DNA from: JAICLL01 sp035252155
GTDB lineage: Bacteria > Planctomycetota > Planctomycetia > Pirellulales > JAICIG01
Direction of reading: 5' to 3'
Length of the DNA stretch: 13,517 nucleotides
Assembly: GCA_035252155.1 (NCBI GenBank)
Contig: DATFDL010000540.1
Coordinates: forward strand, 1 to 13,517
The position numbers and the translations under genes are program-made. Position 1 is the first letter of the stretch. Every line of letters begins with the position of its first letter. This document shows positions 12,745-13,517 of this stretch, piece by piece. The notes below the pieces were generated by a model. It had not been told where the DNA came from and searched no databases. It worked only from the letters and a program-made list of their open reading frames with translations.

Positions 12745-13517
12745 TTACTTGGCTGCCTCGCTGGACGCCAGGAGCTCGGTCGCCCACGCCGTATCCTCGG
12801 GTGTCAAAGGAGGATGCGGCGGCCCATCATAGTCGATTGCACCACGTCGATACGGGCCGCTGTCGTACGCTCGATGAAAGACGTACTGCAGATCGAGCGG
12901 CACGTCTGCTTCACCCTCGCGAAGCGGAACGGGAATGACAGGCAATGTTTCACGTATTGACGCCGGAAAGACTTGCCAGACGCCCCAACCGCCCGTGCGC
13001 GTCCAGGCACGATTCACCAAAACCAGATAGTCGGCGCGCCTGCTTCGGTTGGCAAGCTCCTCGTCCAGTTGGAGGTTGCGAGGCGACCTGAGGCCGGCGC
13101 GCAACAAGTCGATTTCGATGAGGCTCGCGTCACTGTCGAAGATTTCCATGAGCTTCTGCTCGTAGCTTCGACGATCGGGGCCGCGCGTTTTGTTGGCCGG
13201 ACTCAAAATCTCAATGAACGTCACCAGCCGATGCCCGCGCTGGGGATCACGAATCTCGACCGTCAGGTGCCGCCCGGTTTCGCCGGGAGCGCCGACTTCG
13301 ATGCACGGCGAGATCTCAGTTCTCGGAGCGATTACCGTTGCGACGCCGCTTGGCGGCGCGGGCGAACGATTCGATTCGATCACACTGACGTCGGGCACAA
13401 TCGCGCGGCGGTATCCGGCGCCGGTGTCGTCGTCAACGACGCCGATTTCCGGGCGCTTCTCTAACCGCGCATAATAGGGCGCGGGCAGAGTTTGGTTAAG
13501 CAGGGCGCTAAGCTCGT
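12745..13517 (-). CDS. DUF4058 family protein, 5' end outside the window
   Basis: The frame is open from the window edge and gives 256 residues: ELSALLNQTLPAPYYARLEK at the edge, then VPDVSVIE, then the conserved core LVTFIEILSPANKTRG, YEQKLMEIFDSDASLIEIDLLRAG and ADYLVLVNRA. This is DUF4058, a family I know mainly from planctomycetes and cyanobacteria, with no established function. The core (E, then SPxNK, then L(I/V)EIDLLR) recalls PD-(D/E)XK nuclease-like folds, but I cannot show activity. A GTG at 13396-13398 might be taken for the start, but family-like sequence continues upstream of it, so the true start lies beyond 13517. The stop is three bases from the palindromic array. Members usually begin with a MPSPFPGMDPYLE-type motif, expected just outside. 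Confidence 0.9.
   Translation of the reverse strand, partial: ELSALLNQTLPAPYYARLEKRPEIGVVDDDTGAGYRRAIVPDVSVIESNRSPAPPSGVATVIAPRTEISPCIEVGAPGETGRHLTVEIRDPQRGHRLVTFIEILSPANKTRGPDRRSYEQKLMEIFDSDASLIEIDLLRAGLRSPRNLQLDEELANRSRRADYLVLVNRAWTRTGGWGVWQVFPASIRETLPVIPVPLREGEADVPLDLQYVFHRAYDSGPYRRGAIDYDGPPHPPLTPEDTAWATELLASSEAAK

Noticed and set aside
1..13517. tRNA or rRNA genes, integrase, phage or defence genes
   Set aside because: I looked for T-arm and rRNA-like stretches and for characteristic protein motifs on both strands and saw none.

Overview
The window is high in G+C and looks like a chromosomal segment of a planctomycete, probably Pirellulales-like. This is inferred from gene content and was not tested by any search. 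The pointers are a DUF4058 protein, a short membrane protein starting MQFRLKTLF, a large secreted protein with a C-terminal cytochrome c'-type heme site, an alginate-export-type porin, an FAD/Rieske oxidoreductase, a DUF2183 (App1-like) protein, and several genes with no Shine-Dalgarno sequence. No rRNA, tRNA, CRISPR array, prophage or insertion-sequence transposase was seen.

Layout. Position 42-2312 (minus) encodes a c-di-GMP signalling protein with a degenerate HD-GYP, a PAS and an intact GGDEF domain. Diverging from it are three plus-strand genes: a small membrane protein (2541-2960), a secreted cytochrome c'-like protein (3156-4130) and an alginate-export-family outer-membrane barrel (4401-6047). 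A type II toxin-antitoxin remnant follows: an intact antitoxin (6189-6422) and a toxin gene cut off after about 30 codons. The rest is a co-directional minus-strand series, read from right to left: DUF4058 protein (12745 to the window edge, 5' incomplete), DUF2183/App1-like phosphatase (11611-12675), FAD/Rieske oxidoreductase (9722-11278), a catalytically altered RNase HI-fold protein (8938-9546) and glgB (6555-8765). Gaps of about 170 to 330 bases separate most of the last four, so they need not form one operon, and no shared pathway is evident.

The most distinctive signal is non-coding. Nearly every intergenic gap holds a palindromic or low-complexity element. There are six copies, at four loci, of a short palindrome AACGGAATNNATTCCGTT with a conserved flank. 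Three of them form a 30-bp-period tandem array that supplies the start codon of the DUF2183 gene. Two roughly 80-nt elements have nested stems and share an ACTCCGTG core. There is also a three-hairpin cluster, a 28-bp-armed inverted repeat built of a CACGAAT nonamer, and CCCTGAA-rich tracts that abut two start codons. I see no defence system or biosynthetic cluster. If something here is undescribed, it is most likely this set of repeat families and how they reshape gene ends.
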